Part shown: positions 22,638 through 35,100 of the stretch, piece by piece | How the letters are laid out: each line of letters begins with the position of its first letter | Numbering within the stretch: position 1 is the stretch's first letter | The notes under the pieces: model-generated | Seen by the model: the letters and a program-made list of their open reading frames with translations, nothing else | Told to the model about the DNA's origin: nothing | Database searches by the model: none | Assembly: GCA_948567375.1 (NCBI GenBank) | Contig: OX419759.1 | Coordinates: 11,872,744-11,936,743, forward strand | Direction of reading: 5' to 3' | From: Lunularia cruciata | Taxonomy: Eukaryota > Streptophyta > Marchantiopsida > Lunulariales > Lunulariaceae | Length of the DNA stretch: 64,000 nt | Program-made: the position numbers and the translations under genes

Positions 22638-23200
22638 ATGGTTGGACCAACCAAGACCACTTGTCCTAGGTGCAAGCGGATATTGTTACTTTCACGGATG
22701 GTCATTGCACATTGCATGATGTGGTGGTGGTGGCAAACCTCTACAAGCGGAGTCATTGGCATGGACAGACATATAGGTGCTCACCTATATAGGAGCATGG
22801 CAGGCATACAAGCAGGGGCAATGGTGACCATTGCCTCTAGGGGCAAGGAGGACCACTATGCACTAATGCTATCCTTAGATTCTTTTTTCCCCTTAACAAT
22901 TGAGGTTTTTGAGCTCTTACATGGTGACCATTTTGATGATCTTCTCAAGGATGCAGCACGAGGTTCTTTGCAAAGGAGAGACACACTGGGCTGTCTCCTG
23001 CCATACTCACATCCTATTACAGATAGCACATTTCAATCACTTTGCAATCCACTCAGGTTTTGGGTCACCCACATGCAGTTGTTGTCGAACACAACCAAAA
23101 TGGCAAGGGTACTCCTTCCCCACCTAGCAGATATACCATTGGAAGACCTTTACCCGCCCTGTTCAAGAGTAGACTCTCTCTAGTTTCTTTGAGGCTTGCT
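22638..23200 (+). pseudogene. Possible non-LTR retrotransposon endonuclease-domain relic (tentative)
   Basis: Broken frames read GKEDHYALMLSLDSFFPLTIEVFELLHGDHFDDLLKDA. The cognate in copy 2 (30996-31423) reads VQADIVTFMDGRCTLHDVVE, then FVHLAIEIFKLLHHHFDGLL. The pattern A-D-hydrophobic...D-V-V...F-V-x-L-A-I-E resembles the restriction-like endonuclease of the element at 42574-45460 (KADLYLV, VTDPTW, FVPLALELYG). The similarity is by eye and the frame is damaged, so the call is weak. Confidence 0.35.
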
Positions 23201-24353
23201 GTCCATGAACTTTTCCCCCTGAGCTACCTTTCAGGCCTTCTTTGGTTTTCACGTGAGCCACGTGAGACTTTTGGGTCTTTGTGAGCCACCTCAGACTTTT
23301 GGGTCTTGCTCCTATGAAATTAGTATAAAGTTAGTATGAAGATCTTGACTGCAACAGTGGTGTCGCCCTAACACAAGCTACGTGAAGCACATAAACTTGT
23401 GAGGTACAGCTTGAGTAGAGGTCAGTCCAGCGTGTAAACTTGTCAAATGCTTTATTGTGACGTTGTTCAAGAATAAGCGATCAAAAAACATGGTTTCTCA
23501 ATAAAATTTCATAAAGTAAATTGAAATGGTGAAACGTCATCATATCATATCTACTTGAATTATATTACTAACAGCGAATTTGGCGTAGAGAAGGGTCCTA
23601 TCTAATTAAAGTCGTACTCAGGGTGTAGAAAAAGTGAGGAGAGGACAAACATACATGCCAATCAATCATAAAGTTCATAGGTGGGAGGACGAAGTCGAGC
23701 ATAGACCAGAAACGTTCAGAAAAGGCGTTTGTGTTTGGTTGCCACTTAACAGATCGGTCTTCTGGCTGCTGCAATTAGGTCTTGCAGAGTCCAGATTGAG
23801 AAGTTTTGATGCATGTCCCCTTAATCTCTGTCACTCCATAGAGGGTTCACGTGCAGCCGTTCTTACGATGGCAGCAGCAATGTCACAAAGTACTCAACTT
23901 ATTCTCCTTACATCTGCAGTAACTGGGTCCATCTGGAAAATCTAACCACCGGGATACATTCACTTCCAATCGACAGGCAGTGTAGTCAATCGATGTGAGA
24001 CGCAGCTAACTTGTGGACCTGCCTAGGAACATCACAGTAAATTACAACACTGCCCTTGCAATCATTTCTCAACGCACTTTGTGGACAACAGATGGCATCT
24101 TGAGATGGTCTGTAGCGAATTCGGTGGATCCCGAGCGACAGAAGAATTCTACAATCGTAAAATTAAAAGACCAAAAGTAGCACACTCCTTCATTTGGAGA
24201 AGTTAGTTTCGACTTGTGTTGAGCAATTATGCCTGTACAGTTTTTCTTTGACATTCACCTTTACTTACTTCAGTGTTGACCAGCATAAGTCAGGCTGACT
24301 CCCCAATGTGGACTTCGATATTCACGAACAGAAGCACGCAATCCCATAGGTTT

Positions 24354-24356
<3 letters not shown>

Positions 24357-24422
<66 letters not shown>
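24357..24422. repeat. (AT)n microsatellite, about 66 bp
   Basis: Pure alternating AT. In the cognate position of copy 2 (about 40257-40267) only a few AT units occur, so the tract expanded in copy 1, or contracted in copy 2, after the duplication. Confidence 0.97.
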
Positions 24423-24424
<2 letters not shown>

Positions 24425-24743
24425 CCAATTTCAAGGTCATACATTGTAGCGACTGCTCGAGATCGTACACAATATGCTTTATGTCAATAACGAGGTACAA
24501 ATTAGATTCGGTACCATGTACCAAAGTTAGTACTGCAGTTCCGTGTCAGCAAAATCTCTTACGAGCTTCCTTAATCGAGATGTGAATGTAGTGGTAACAT
24601 ACCGAATTGCCTTTATATTCATATATTTACTCTGACAATACAGAGAATTCCAAGTCTCCTGTTGACAGAATTGGATGCCATCGAGCTCATCTGAGCTGTC
24701 GATTTGCTGCTTACCAGATTTTATGTGAGGACCTAAGTGAGCT

Positions 24744-25481
24744 CTAAGCTGTGTATGTGAAGCTGTGAATGATGTACTCATATTGTACCCCATCGGTAGG
24801 AGCATTGCCATTGACTAGCCACAGATTGATGTGTGTTTTACAATCGCCCTGAGGAATGCGCGTGGATGGAGAACTATCCCCAGTATAGGTGTGGGACATT
24901 ATCACATCGCCAGTGGAAGAATGTCCATGCCTGCTCACCCATTTGATGCTACTTGCTCTCCACTCAAACTCATGAGATGTGTAGGTCCCAGAGAGATTCA
25001 TCATAGTAGACACAGAGTGGTTGGTGAAACCGGAAATAAGTACATCAGGATAACTCGTGAAACTTAGGTTGTTATTCGCCGAATTTCCCCATCTGCTGAG
25101 CTCGATGTCGATCTCATCGGTGCCATTCTCAGTTGCACCCGCAGTAGGGTACGTGAACATACCAAATACTATGTTCTTATCAAAAGAACCGTCAGTTGTA
25201 TGCACAGGTCCTTCAATTTTCCAATTGAACTTGCCATATCTGACGTTACCTGTGGTGTAAACCTCTGGACATAGCCATTTGCCGTTGACATGAGTTATCT
25301 TGAGATGCAATCTACCGTTCGAATCCACCCACACGTTGCTAGTGTTGTCGGACCACCAATTGTTCTGGGGTCCTTCTGTTGCGTTCGTAGTTCCCCTGAC
25401 ATTCCAATCGCGGCCACTAAAGGTGATTGTTCGCGACATAACGTCGACGGGCAAACCGAGCAACGAGAGCAACCCGATCAA
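24744..25481 (-). pseudogene. GH16-like glycoside hydrolase, copy 1, start codon lost
   Basis: The 245-codon frame is open from a TTG at 25481 and is about 93% identical to the intact copy at 40585-41346. It keeps the GH16 catalytic motif DEIDIELSRWG (nucleophile Glu, Asp, acid/base Glu). The region that in copy 2 holds the ATG and first codons is altered by substitution and a short deletion, and no in-frame ATG lies upstream before stops. The first in-frame ATG (codon 15, in DVMSRT) would remove the signal peptide. A TATAAA upstream (25619-25624) is intact. It is either a recent pseudogene or a gene with an altered start or destination. The open frame argues that inactivation, if real, is recent. 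Confidence 0.7.
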
Positions 25482-25618
25482 AATTAACCCGATTTGGGAC
25501 TTTCGTGATGAAAACTTTGAAATCCGGAGGATAATTGGAGTGCTCTGGCTACTAAATGAAGTTGAATCTAGGCGCTCAACGAGAATTGCATTGCTGAGAG
25601 ATCAAACTCTCGTCCTGC

Positions 25619-25624
25619 TTTATA
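25619..25624 (-). promoter_or_regulatory. TATA box of GH16 copy 1
   Basis: TATAAA on the minus strand, about 140 bp before the beginning of the open frame. The cognate site of copy 2 (41471-41476) reads TATCAA. Confidence 0.5.
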
Positions 25625-26651
25625 TGGCGAGAGCTGCGAATACTCTCTTTGCTCTGGCCAATGGAAGCGCGGCTTAAACTTTACACGACACCAGTTCAGA
25701 TTCTGACTGCACTGGCATATGCAATCGTCATTGACCTGCAATGACTTTTCAGGTGTAAACTTCTTGCACATCCAGAGTGGAAAGGATTAGAGTATCGGTG
25801 TACAGTATTTGACATAACAGTCCACGCATGCACTTCACAATACCCGATATTTGGCACCAGACATACAAGAGTACAACAAGACCCAACATACATACGTCCA
25901 GAGATGGGTTTAAAACAAATTTAGCAGTTTTAGCAAAATTGGCCTCTAGACTGCACGGTTCTTCAAGTTGACAAGTCGATTTCTTGATACTCTTCTTCTC
26001 GCTGACGTTGCGAGTGAGCCTTAGTTGGCACCCATGTTCATGAACAACAAGAGCCGGACCGATATTTAGAAAATATAAAGAGGTGAAATTCAGCCAAAAG
26101 AATCTGAAATTCAAATTCAAACGCGAAGAAATGAGAAGAAATTTGTTAAGTTGTAACGGAAATTGAAGAAAATCTTGAGCATTTTTATATACTCTCTTTC
26201 TGTAGTATGTGTATGTCTGATCATTGTGTTTTGTTACTGCTTAGGTTTAACATCAAGACAAGAACACTGTGAGCCAACACGCGGCCTCGATTGCCAACTC
26301 AGCAATGAGCGATGCGTCGTGGGTCCGCGTGGTGTCAAAGTAACTGCTAAGTTTGCTTCCAACTTGGGAGTAGTTGAGTCTTGGTGAGTCAAGTTTGGAG
26401 TACCACCAAGTCCCTGCATAAAAGTCAGGATTCATCATGGTGGCGGATCCCACTTTCGGAGTACAGACATCCAATATCCAACCCACCATGGACCCCTACG
26501 ATCCACACCATGTTAAAAGTCACAATCCGTATGAAGAATGAATAAGTTCACCTACTTCCTTTGAAAAATCGTCGTCGACCTTTTGTCAATGACCTTATTT
26601 CCGAGAGAATCAAGATTGATATTCGGTGAGGTTCGAATCTAAATTAATGAA

Positions 26652-26894
26652 TTAGTGTGTAGATCGCATGATTTGTATAGCTCGAATATCTCAGGTGTGG
26701 TAGAGTAGATTTTTGTAAGGCAGATTTACCATATAGACTCTAATGGGGTTTAGCCCATGTTACTTTTTGACTCTCCCTTGTACGGATATAGACTCTATGG
26801 GAGTTTAGTCCATGTTACCTTTTTGACTCTCCCTTGTACGGGCTTGATGGGGTCTTCCCCTCATTTGTTTTTCCTCCGCGGTCCCCTTTCTTTG
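26652..26894 (+). mobile_element. 5'-truncated non-LTR retrotransposon fragment with target-site duplication
   Basis: It matches the last about 170 bp of the element at 42574-45460 (from GTGTGTAGA through CTCCCTTGTA to CGCGGTCCCCTTTC). It is flanked by direct copies of AATTAATGAA at 26642-26651 and 26895-26904. Copy 2 of the duplicated segment has only one version of this site near 45573, i.e. it is empty. A unit of about 55 bp (ATAGACTCTA...CTTGTACGG) is tandemly duplicated inside, at about 26735-26845. Confidence 0.85.
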
Positions 26895-28975
26895 AATTAA
26901 TGAAAGAGAACCAATGCTCTACTTTTGTTGAACATTATGACAGTTTATGATGCGGGCATGGAGTATACGTACATTTCCAGTATCATCTCCCAAAATTGGC
27001 GTATAGAGACTAGTCTCATATGAACTTAAACTCAAACTCTACTCATATGCCTATATATTTCATGTGCAATTTCTTATCAACTCAGTCGATATACTTTATA
27101 TTTATCCCCAAGAGTGAAGGGAGGTGACTTTTTATATGAAACTTCTATTGATGTGAACTTGAAAGGAAGTAGTTTTCACTGTATATCATTCTCGATATTC
27201 GATATTCGATACGGGGAGGCTACAGTATACAATTATTAGTAAGTTATCAAGTGTGGATATGTCAAAAGGGACCCTACGCAAATGGAAAGACTCGAAGCTG
27301 CCACATTGGAAACTCATCCCTAGAGTGGCGACATAAAAGGAAATAATCAAACGACAGATCCCCCTTCTTAAAAGTTAAAATAACACAAAACCTTGACCAT
27401 ATTAGGACTATTATCTTGACCGTATTGAACAGGTGCAAGCAAGAGTTAGGTTACAACGACAAAATAAAACTGGAAAATATTAATATATCTTTTAAGAGTT
27501 TGTTACAGGGGAGACCTCGAAGGTCCCCATATCTAAAGGTATCGTGTCAGACAAGTAATTAGGGTCAAGTCAAACCAGTGCCAACATTTTCATGATCTTA
27601 CTTTCTAGCCAAGCGAACCCATGACGAGGGCTCTAGAAAGCACTGTATCACTAAAGAGAAATAAAAGTGGCAATTTCAAACATAAGATGTAACGTTAATT
27701 GATGATTGCATAATGTATGACGAGAATTATGGAAAACTACACGATTTTCAGAACTAATTAAGTGTAGTATTGAGCGTGGATGACTTCTTTTTGCTGTGCA
27801 CCCTTTCTACTGAATAAATAAGATAAATAATATATTAAGTATTATTTAAAATTCAGATTATATATGCTAAATTTTTATGAAAAGACATAAGAAGAAATCA
27901 TCTTAAGAAAAACTAATTTACATACTCAATATATCAATATAAAGATTTGGTTTTGGTGCATGGACATTTTTAAGAGAAGTTTTCGGATATACTATATTTC
28001 TCTAATTGGGTACCTTGGCATATGTTTAATCCCAGGAATCTATTGGAATGAGCCTTTAAAACATATATATACTCCAATACATAACATAAAATTTACCAAT
28101 GGATTTTAACCTAAGACTATACTACTGTCGTTTCCAGAATTAATATGTGTAAGCTGTTTGAGCTCAATTCGTTTTTGACCACTCTCCTTATTTGAAATAG
28201 GTATGAAAAGAAAATGAATGTAAGATATGTTTCTCCCCATATCTTTAAAATAATTTATGTATGCATTGCGTGCAGAACAACCATCGATTAATGACATCTG
28301 GATATAAGATATAGGTGGTTCACTTCCTCACGAAACTGCGTCCGCAGTCAAATTTTCTCGTTCGTGATTTGTTGAAACACCATATATATAAAATTGTGAT
28401 TGTCACTAGTCATTTTGATCTTCCTAAGCATTCTCGACTGGGTGGGTCTCGACTTAAAGGCCTGTCCAACCCCTGGTCGCCTTGGTCGTCAATTAGAAAT
28501 CGAGTCAGTCAGCACCATATAATAGCGAACACAAACTCGACACCGCGCTCCTAACACATTATTTTTAGTCCACGGTACTGCGGACGGGCTACATTGTATG
28601 TTTGAATTTCTCTGATCCTGAGATGCAATCTTCTCAGTCCGTTCTTTGGGTACGTCTAGACTTGCTCCGTTTTGCTTGTGCAGCTCGTCAGTAGAAATTT
28701 ATGCATTCGATCATGTTTGCGTCATTGTTCAGCGTTCACCCTGACGGTTGGTCCCTGTAAGCATGCATATTGAGTCACAATCCGCGTACATGGAAAGCGC
28801 TCTGAGGGCAACCAGAAATGCTTTGACTAGTACATATATTGTTACCAATTATGTTAGAAAAAACCTCTACCGCTAGCTTCGAGAAGTAATGATGCGCATA
28901 ATCGAGCTCTGTGTGCATATACTTCACCCGTTTAGGGGTGGATTCACGATACAATCCATTCTAGCAAACACGAAT

Positions 28976-29898
28976 TTCACAAAATTCAATATTGTGAATT
29001 TTCATAAACCTTAAAAATATCCACGGGTGTATACGAAGAGATGCTCAAAGTTAGATCTTTTCTGTTCGTGGTAGCGAGGGTGATCTTCTGATGCATATGG
29101 GCTCTAGCGAAGGATGTGTGCATTTGGGGTATCTTCATAACTTGGTGCCAAGTATGGCATCAAAGATATCGCGAGCTACATATCGGGCAGTTATAAGATA
29201 GCTAGCTGACTTGGCGGTGCATACTAGTAGGACCTTGTGCGCGACTCCAATGTGCTCCAAAATTATTTTACATATCTACTCTTCCGACATGAGATTGCAA
29301 TTCGTGGCCCTTTGGCTCCGCTCGTCACTCACCTAAATGGGCACAAAGCCGCTGATGATTGTCATGGAACGCTGCTGATCTCAACATCTGGCGTCACTAG
29401 GGGGTCTCAAATATAGAATTTTGGCTAATTATAAGATTCCATAAAAGTTTGTATGGGTAATTAGTATAACTTTGATGTATAGTAAAACCCAGAATCAAAA
29501 AGTTCTCTACTAGTACCCATAGCAATACCTGTAAAAAGATATATGGGGATGTGAAATCATGACATGTAGAGTTATAAGGGAGTGCACATTTGTAGCATAT
29601 ATCCATTGACAATAGTTTCACAATGTTGCCTGATTTTGAGTTGATCTCGCTGCCTGATTTTGAATTTTAATTCTCACCAATGACATTCATTAAGAAGAGT
29701 GCTAAATCTAATCCAACATGCAAGTCTAATATCACCACCACACGTGCTTTTGTTCACATTGCAAGTTAGTTCTTGTGTTCCCTTGCGAGCTTTGCTCCTC
29801 TTCTTGATAGACCCTATGAGGAAAATGTGAGTCCAAATTTGACTGTGGATTCCGATCTCTCCCTTACCCTGATTGGCTAGTGACCTATTGCATGGCTT
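28976..29898. other. Spacer between duplicated segments, no gene seen
   Basis: No open frame with family features and no match to the second copy of the duplicated segment. Confidence 0.5.
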
Positions 29899-30578
29899 TG
29901 TGTCAGGCTCGTCTCACACTCAAGATAAACCTCTAATGGTTATTGAAGTAACATGCCATGGACTAAGAAGACAAAGAACTCCAACTCCATCACACTCCTT
30001 CAAGACTCAAGCCAATGCTCAATAGATAACTCAATAAGAGAGATAATTGCAAATAGAAGAAAGAATGATGAGTATCAGTTGGTCTCGTGTCATCTCTAGT
30101 TTATGTATTTTTGAAATAGTTGCACACTAATGTTACTAATTACCATAGTGATTCAAGTTATAGGGCAAAAAGGTCAGATCAAGAAAATTAAATTAAAGAA
30201 TATCCAAACTCATGTGAATAATCCCTATGCATATGGTTTTATTTTGACCAAACTATTAAGTCATAGATTCATTCACATGGGCCATCCTTGGACTATAGAA
30301 GAATATGAACCAAACACATATGAGGCCAAGAGTTTTCAAACTCTTTTCTCAAAGCCTAACATCTAAGAATAATACCGACTCAATACACTAAAATCTTAAA
30401 TAGTGATTTTCACTCTTTACTTTTCTCTAAAGTGGAATCACCTCTATCTTGGTTATAACTAACTCTAACTAATCAAAGCCAATGTAGAAGCTTACTTTAA
30501 CTCTATAACATCTCTCAATTACTTGCATTACCAAACTTAATATCCACATAGAGCATACATGTACCAATAGGTGTTACA
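29899..30578 (-). repeat. Solo LTR of Gypsy family A, minus orientation
   Basis: It is the reverse complement of the LTR at 3163-3852, from the degraded end TGTGTCAGGCTCGTC to the terminal GGTGTTACA. Its right-hand part is also present at 22150-22215, at the edge of copy 1 of the duplicated segment, with the very terminus deleted there. Confidence 0.85.
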
Positions 30579-31423
30579 TCTTGTCCCTCCTTAAAATTCT
30601 TTACTTTACCTCTCTCTATTCTAAGAAGCTCCAAGTAGATTTCAATGAGCGTATACACACTCCCATACTTACTAGCATCCTGACTGATGCGCTTCTACCT
30701 ACAAAGCTAGGATCTTCTCTTGCGTGAGAAGGCTTGAGAGCGTGGCTCCAAGCTTGACTCTTGATTGATGTTTCCATTTTACTTCCAAGGAGTTTACCAC
30801 CGCACTATGAGTAAGTTTAGGTCTCCTACATCTAGCTCTCATGGGCCTTCTGGCCCAATGTGCATATGATTTCCAATATAGTAGGTAGGGGATACACTTT
30901 TTATAATGCACAGAAATGGCGAGCACACCAGACTCCATAATGTGGTTCATGATACCATCATTCAATTCTTATAAATAACATGGACCCAAGTTCAGAAAGA
31001 GCAATGGTTGGACCAACCAAGATCACTTGTCCGATGGGTGCAAGCTGACATTGTTACTTTCATGGACGGTCGTTGCACATTGCATGATGTGGTGGAAAGC
31101 CCTCTACAAGAGGAGTCATTGGCACAAACATGCATATAGGCAAGCATGGCAGGCATACAGGTGGGAGAAATGGCAACCATTGTCTCTAGGGGCAAGGAGG
31201 ACCACTGCGCACCCATACTATCCTCTGATTCTTTTGTCCATTTAGCAATTGAGATTTTTAAGCTCCTACATCACCATTTTGATGGTCTTCTCAAGGATGC
31301 AGTTTGAGGTTCTTTGCAATTGAGAGGTCCACTTGCTGCCTCTCGAGTCATGCTCACATCCTTGTACATACTGTGTATTCCAATCGCTTCGCAATGCACT
31401 CAGGTTTTGGGTTTGCACCTACC
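30579..31423. other. Duplicated segment, copy 2, left part (continues at 38048)
   Basis: Co-linear with 22215-23070. It contains the cognate of the possible endonuclease relic (best frame from 30996). It is split at 31423/38048 by the chromovirus, with CTACC present on both sides. 38048-38290 continues the alignment, and 38290-39226 has no counterpart in copy 1 and no recognisable gene. Confidence 0.82.
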
Positions 31424-32165
31424 TGTAATACTCCGAGGACAAGAGAAGAGAGAAAACACAGATTGCACACTCAAACATTCTATGCCCCAAGGGAGCACCT
31501 TCTCTTTATTATATAGACAAAGAGGATCTACTCCAAGGAAGCTCCACCATAGGATTAGGGACACAGATAGGTGACATGTCAGCAAGCTCCACCCTTGGAT
31601 TACTGACTTGGATGGGTGACCTGTCTGGTCTAGGTCCTATCTGGTTGGTCAAACGAGCTTTGACCGGAGGGAATCTTTTAGGGAATCTTCCTGTAGGAAT
31701 CTCAGAATCACATGAGTAAGGTACCGTTGGAAAGCTCTCGACGAGACAAACCAGGGAGGAGGGAAGGCCAGCCTTTCCTCTGTTGGGAGGGGGGGAATCT
31801 ACACATTTTCGAGGCCTAATTCATCCATTTAGGCCTCCAAAATTACCTTCAAAGATTTCAGGTATATTTCGGTTCCTACTCTATTAGTAGAAGTCCCCTT
31901 TTGGTGATACCTCTTTCTGATCTGTTTAGTTCATCATGTGTAACATCCTTCCAGATGTTACCAAACCAATTCTCACCTTTAAATCATATGTCTAGCTATT
32001 GGTTCTAAGGTTCTCAAGTCTATTTCGGTTTCTGCCCTATTAGTAGAAGTACTCTTTTGGTGATACTTCTATCTGATCTATTTTGACCATCATGTATAAA
32101 ATCATTCCAGATGTTACCAAACCAAATTTCACATCTAGATCATATGGCTAACCCTTGGTATTACA
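31424..32165 (-). repeat. 3' LTR of the chromovirus (left end in window)
   Basis: Begins TGTAATACTCC and ends GGTATTACA, 742 bp. Related to 37295-38047 and, in reverse, to 5048-5731. Confidence 0.95.
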
Positions 32166-32166
32166 G

Positions 32167-32182
32167 ACCTCCCTCCTTTTAA
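32167..32182 (-). other. Polypurine tract of the chromovirus
   Basis: On the minus strand it reads TTAAAAGGAGGGAGGT, directly before the 3' LTR. Confidence 0.85.
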
Positions 32183-35100
32183 GACGCAACGTCCTCGTTG
32201 TGCAATTGTTGCTCAAATGCTTGCACCAACACCGGTGCATGTGCCAAATTGGCAGCGGGTTCCCAGGTTGCTTCATAGAGAGGGTAACCTTTCCATTGTA
32301 CTAGATATTCCACCCGTGGATGGCGAGTACCACGCATGTGCTTTTGGAGAATCTGCTCTACTTCATATTCCTCTATGCCATCAATGACTGTCGGACAAGG
32401 TTGAATGTCCTGTGTGGAAGTACCTTGGCCTGATCGGGGAGCATATCTGCGTAATAGGGAGACATGGAACACTGGATGGATCTTCATGTGTGGTGGTAGC
32501 TCAAGGTGATAGGCCACAGCGCCGATGCGACGAAGAATCGAGAAAGGCCCAATAAAACGAGGTCTGAGCTTACGAGATCCAACTAATGTGAGGTTGGTTG
32601 TCGATAGCCACACTTGATCCCCAACATTGAACTCCATGTGCCTACGGTGTGCATCAGCATACTGCTTTTGTCAATTTTGCACAATCTGTAACTTGTGCTT
32701 GACACTCTCCACACCTTGTTGGATTCTAGAAACAAATGTGTTGACTGCATCAACCTTGGTAGTCATTGGACGGATCTTCATCAAGCTAGAAGGTGTGAAG
32801 GGATGCTCACCATACATGAGGAAGAATGGAGTGACCTGGGTGGAGGCATTCACTGAATTGTTGTAAGCGAATTCCACCAGTGGTAGTAGGGTGTCCCACC
32901 TCTCTTGCTCTTCTAAGGTGAAGCCGCATAACATGTCTTCAATTGTGTGATTAGCCCGCTCTGTTTGGCCATCTGTTTGTGGATGGTAAGCTATAGACAT
33001 GGCCAACTTGGTTTTGAAGAAACCAAAGAGTGTTCGCCAAAACAAACTGGTGAATTGGGTGCCTCTATCGGTGATGAGTACTCTAGACAAGCCATGGTGA
33101 GCAAAGACTGCATCTAAGTATAGTTGAGCTAGTTGTGGAGCGGTCATCTCCTTGGTGGTAGGGCGTACATGAATCATTTTGCTGAGCCGGTCCACAAAGA
33201 CCACAATGGAGTCAAACCCTGAGGTGGTCTTGGGTAATTCACAGACGAGATCCATACTCACTTGTTCCCAACGTTGGGTAGGAGTGGGAAGAGGTTGAAG
33301 GAGCCCTGCAGGAGCTTGATTAGAAGCTTTGTTTTGTTGACAAAGTAGGCAGCTACGCACATAGTCCATCACGTCGTTGCTCATCTTGGGCCAATAGTAA
33401 TGGCGCTTGACTGCCTCCAAGATCTTGTCCACTCCGACATGAGCTGCAATGGCCGAATCATGACATTCCGCTAGAATGGTGGTGCATAATTCTGGGACAT
33501 TTGGGATCCACAATTGGCCCTCTCGAAAGGTGAGTCCTTGGGTGCTGGTGACACCTTTGGACGCTTGTGCTTTTACAATCTGTGGGTCAGTTTTTGTAAT
33601 AGCTAGAATCTCTTGCCAGAATTCAAGGTTAATCTTAACCTCTGCCACCAAGTTGTTGGCCATTGGCATGCGGGTGAATGCATCTGCAAGTTGCTTCTAA
33701 CCTTCCACGTAGGTGATTGTCATGTTGAAGCGTTGTCGCCACTCTGCCCACCAAATTTGGCGACGAGATAGATCCTTCTGCGTCTCGAGGTAGACTAGAG
33801 GTTTGTGGTCTGTCTCTACTACAAATGCCTTCTCGCCCAGGTAGTGCTTCCAATGCTTGGTTGCTAGAACAATGGCCAGCTCTTCTCATTCTGTGGTGTG
33901 GTAGTTGCGCTCTGCCGGTAATAACTTTCGAGAGAAATATGCAATTGGATGCCATCCGTCATGCCACTCTTGTTGTAGGACTGCTCCTATTGCTACACCT
34001 GATGCATCCGTAGCCAACTTGATTGGACGTTTTGGGTCATACCACTTCAAGATTGGTGCATGTAGCAAGGCAGCCTTCAATTCTTGAAAGGCCAACTCTT
34101 GTGCAGTTCCCCATGTCCACTTCTTCCCCTTGCCAAGTAGTGCCGTTAAAGGCTGTGCAACCTTGGAGAAGTCCTTGATAAATCTACGATAGAATCCCGT
34201 CAACCCCAAGAAGCTCTTAAGTTGAGTCTGATCTTCTGGGGCACTCCATTTTTGAATGACCTCTTTTTTATCTGTCAATACTTGAATGCCCTTTGCACTT
34301 ACTCTATGCCCTAAGTAGTCTACTTCAGACTTGCCAAACTCACACTTTGAGATTTTGGCGTACAACTGATTCTGTCTTAGAATCTGGAGGACCTCTCATA
34401 GATGTTGTTTGTGTTCTGTCATCGTGCTACTATATACTAAGATATCATCCAAGAAGATGATAACAGACTTATCCAAGTATGGACAAAATATGTCATTCAT
34501 TAGGCTCATGAAAGTGGCAGGCGCATTGGTGAGGCCAAAAGGCATCACAAGATACTCAAAGTGGCCATACTTGGTTCGAAAGGCAGTTTTGTACACATCC
34601 TCCTCTGCAATTCGGATTTGATTGTAACCGCTCCGCAAGTCCAGTTTGGTGAAGTATCTCGCTCCATGGAGTTGATCAAACAGGTCATCCATGCGAGGTA
34701 AGGGGTATTTGTTCTTCATTGTTTGCTGATTGAGACCCCGATGGTCAATGCACATGCGCATTGTACCATCCTTCTTCTTCACAAACAAGACAAGGGCCCC
34801 ATATGGTGATACGCTAGGTTGGATGAACCCTTTCTGTAGCATCTCCTGAATTTGAGTCTTACACTCCTCCAACTCATGAGGTGATAGGCGATATGGGGCC
34901 TTACAAGGAGATGTCTTCCCCGGGAGTGTATCTATTTTGTGATCTACTCGCCTTTTAGGTGGTAATCCTGAGGGTAGATCATCGAGAAAGACATCTTGAA
35001 ACTCATCCACCACATCCTTCAATTTCTCAGAATTTGTCCAGCAAGTTGTGCACTCTGGACTTCTCTTATTAGACCCAGAAAACATCTATCGGTCTTACAG

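Larger units (their letters stand above)
22156..28975. other. Duplicated segment, copy 1 (contains GH16 copy 1)
   Basis: This segment aligns in the same orientation with about 30508-47580 once later insertions are removed. 22156-23280 matches 30508-31423 plus 38048-38290. 23326-26640 matches 39227-42573 plus 45461-45580. 26895-28180 matches 45575-47580 less an insertion. 28640-28975 matches 51270-51615. The stretch 28180-28640 has no counterpart in copy 2. At its left edge lies a remnant of an inverted family A LTR, also present in copy 2, so that LTR predates the duplication. Confidence 0.88.

Noticed and set aside
22638-23183. 181-codon plus frame as a gene
   Set aside because: The frame is not maintained in the second duplicon copy, and the alternative frame gives the more family-like peptide.
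24270-24524. Minus-strand open frame containing a long Ile-Tyr repeat
   Set aside because: It only translates the (AT)n microsatellite; flanking codons match nothing.
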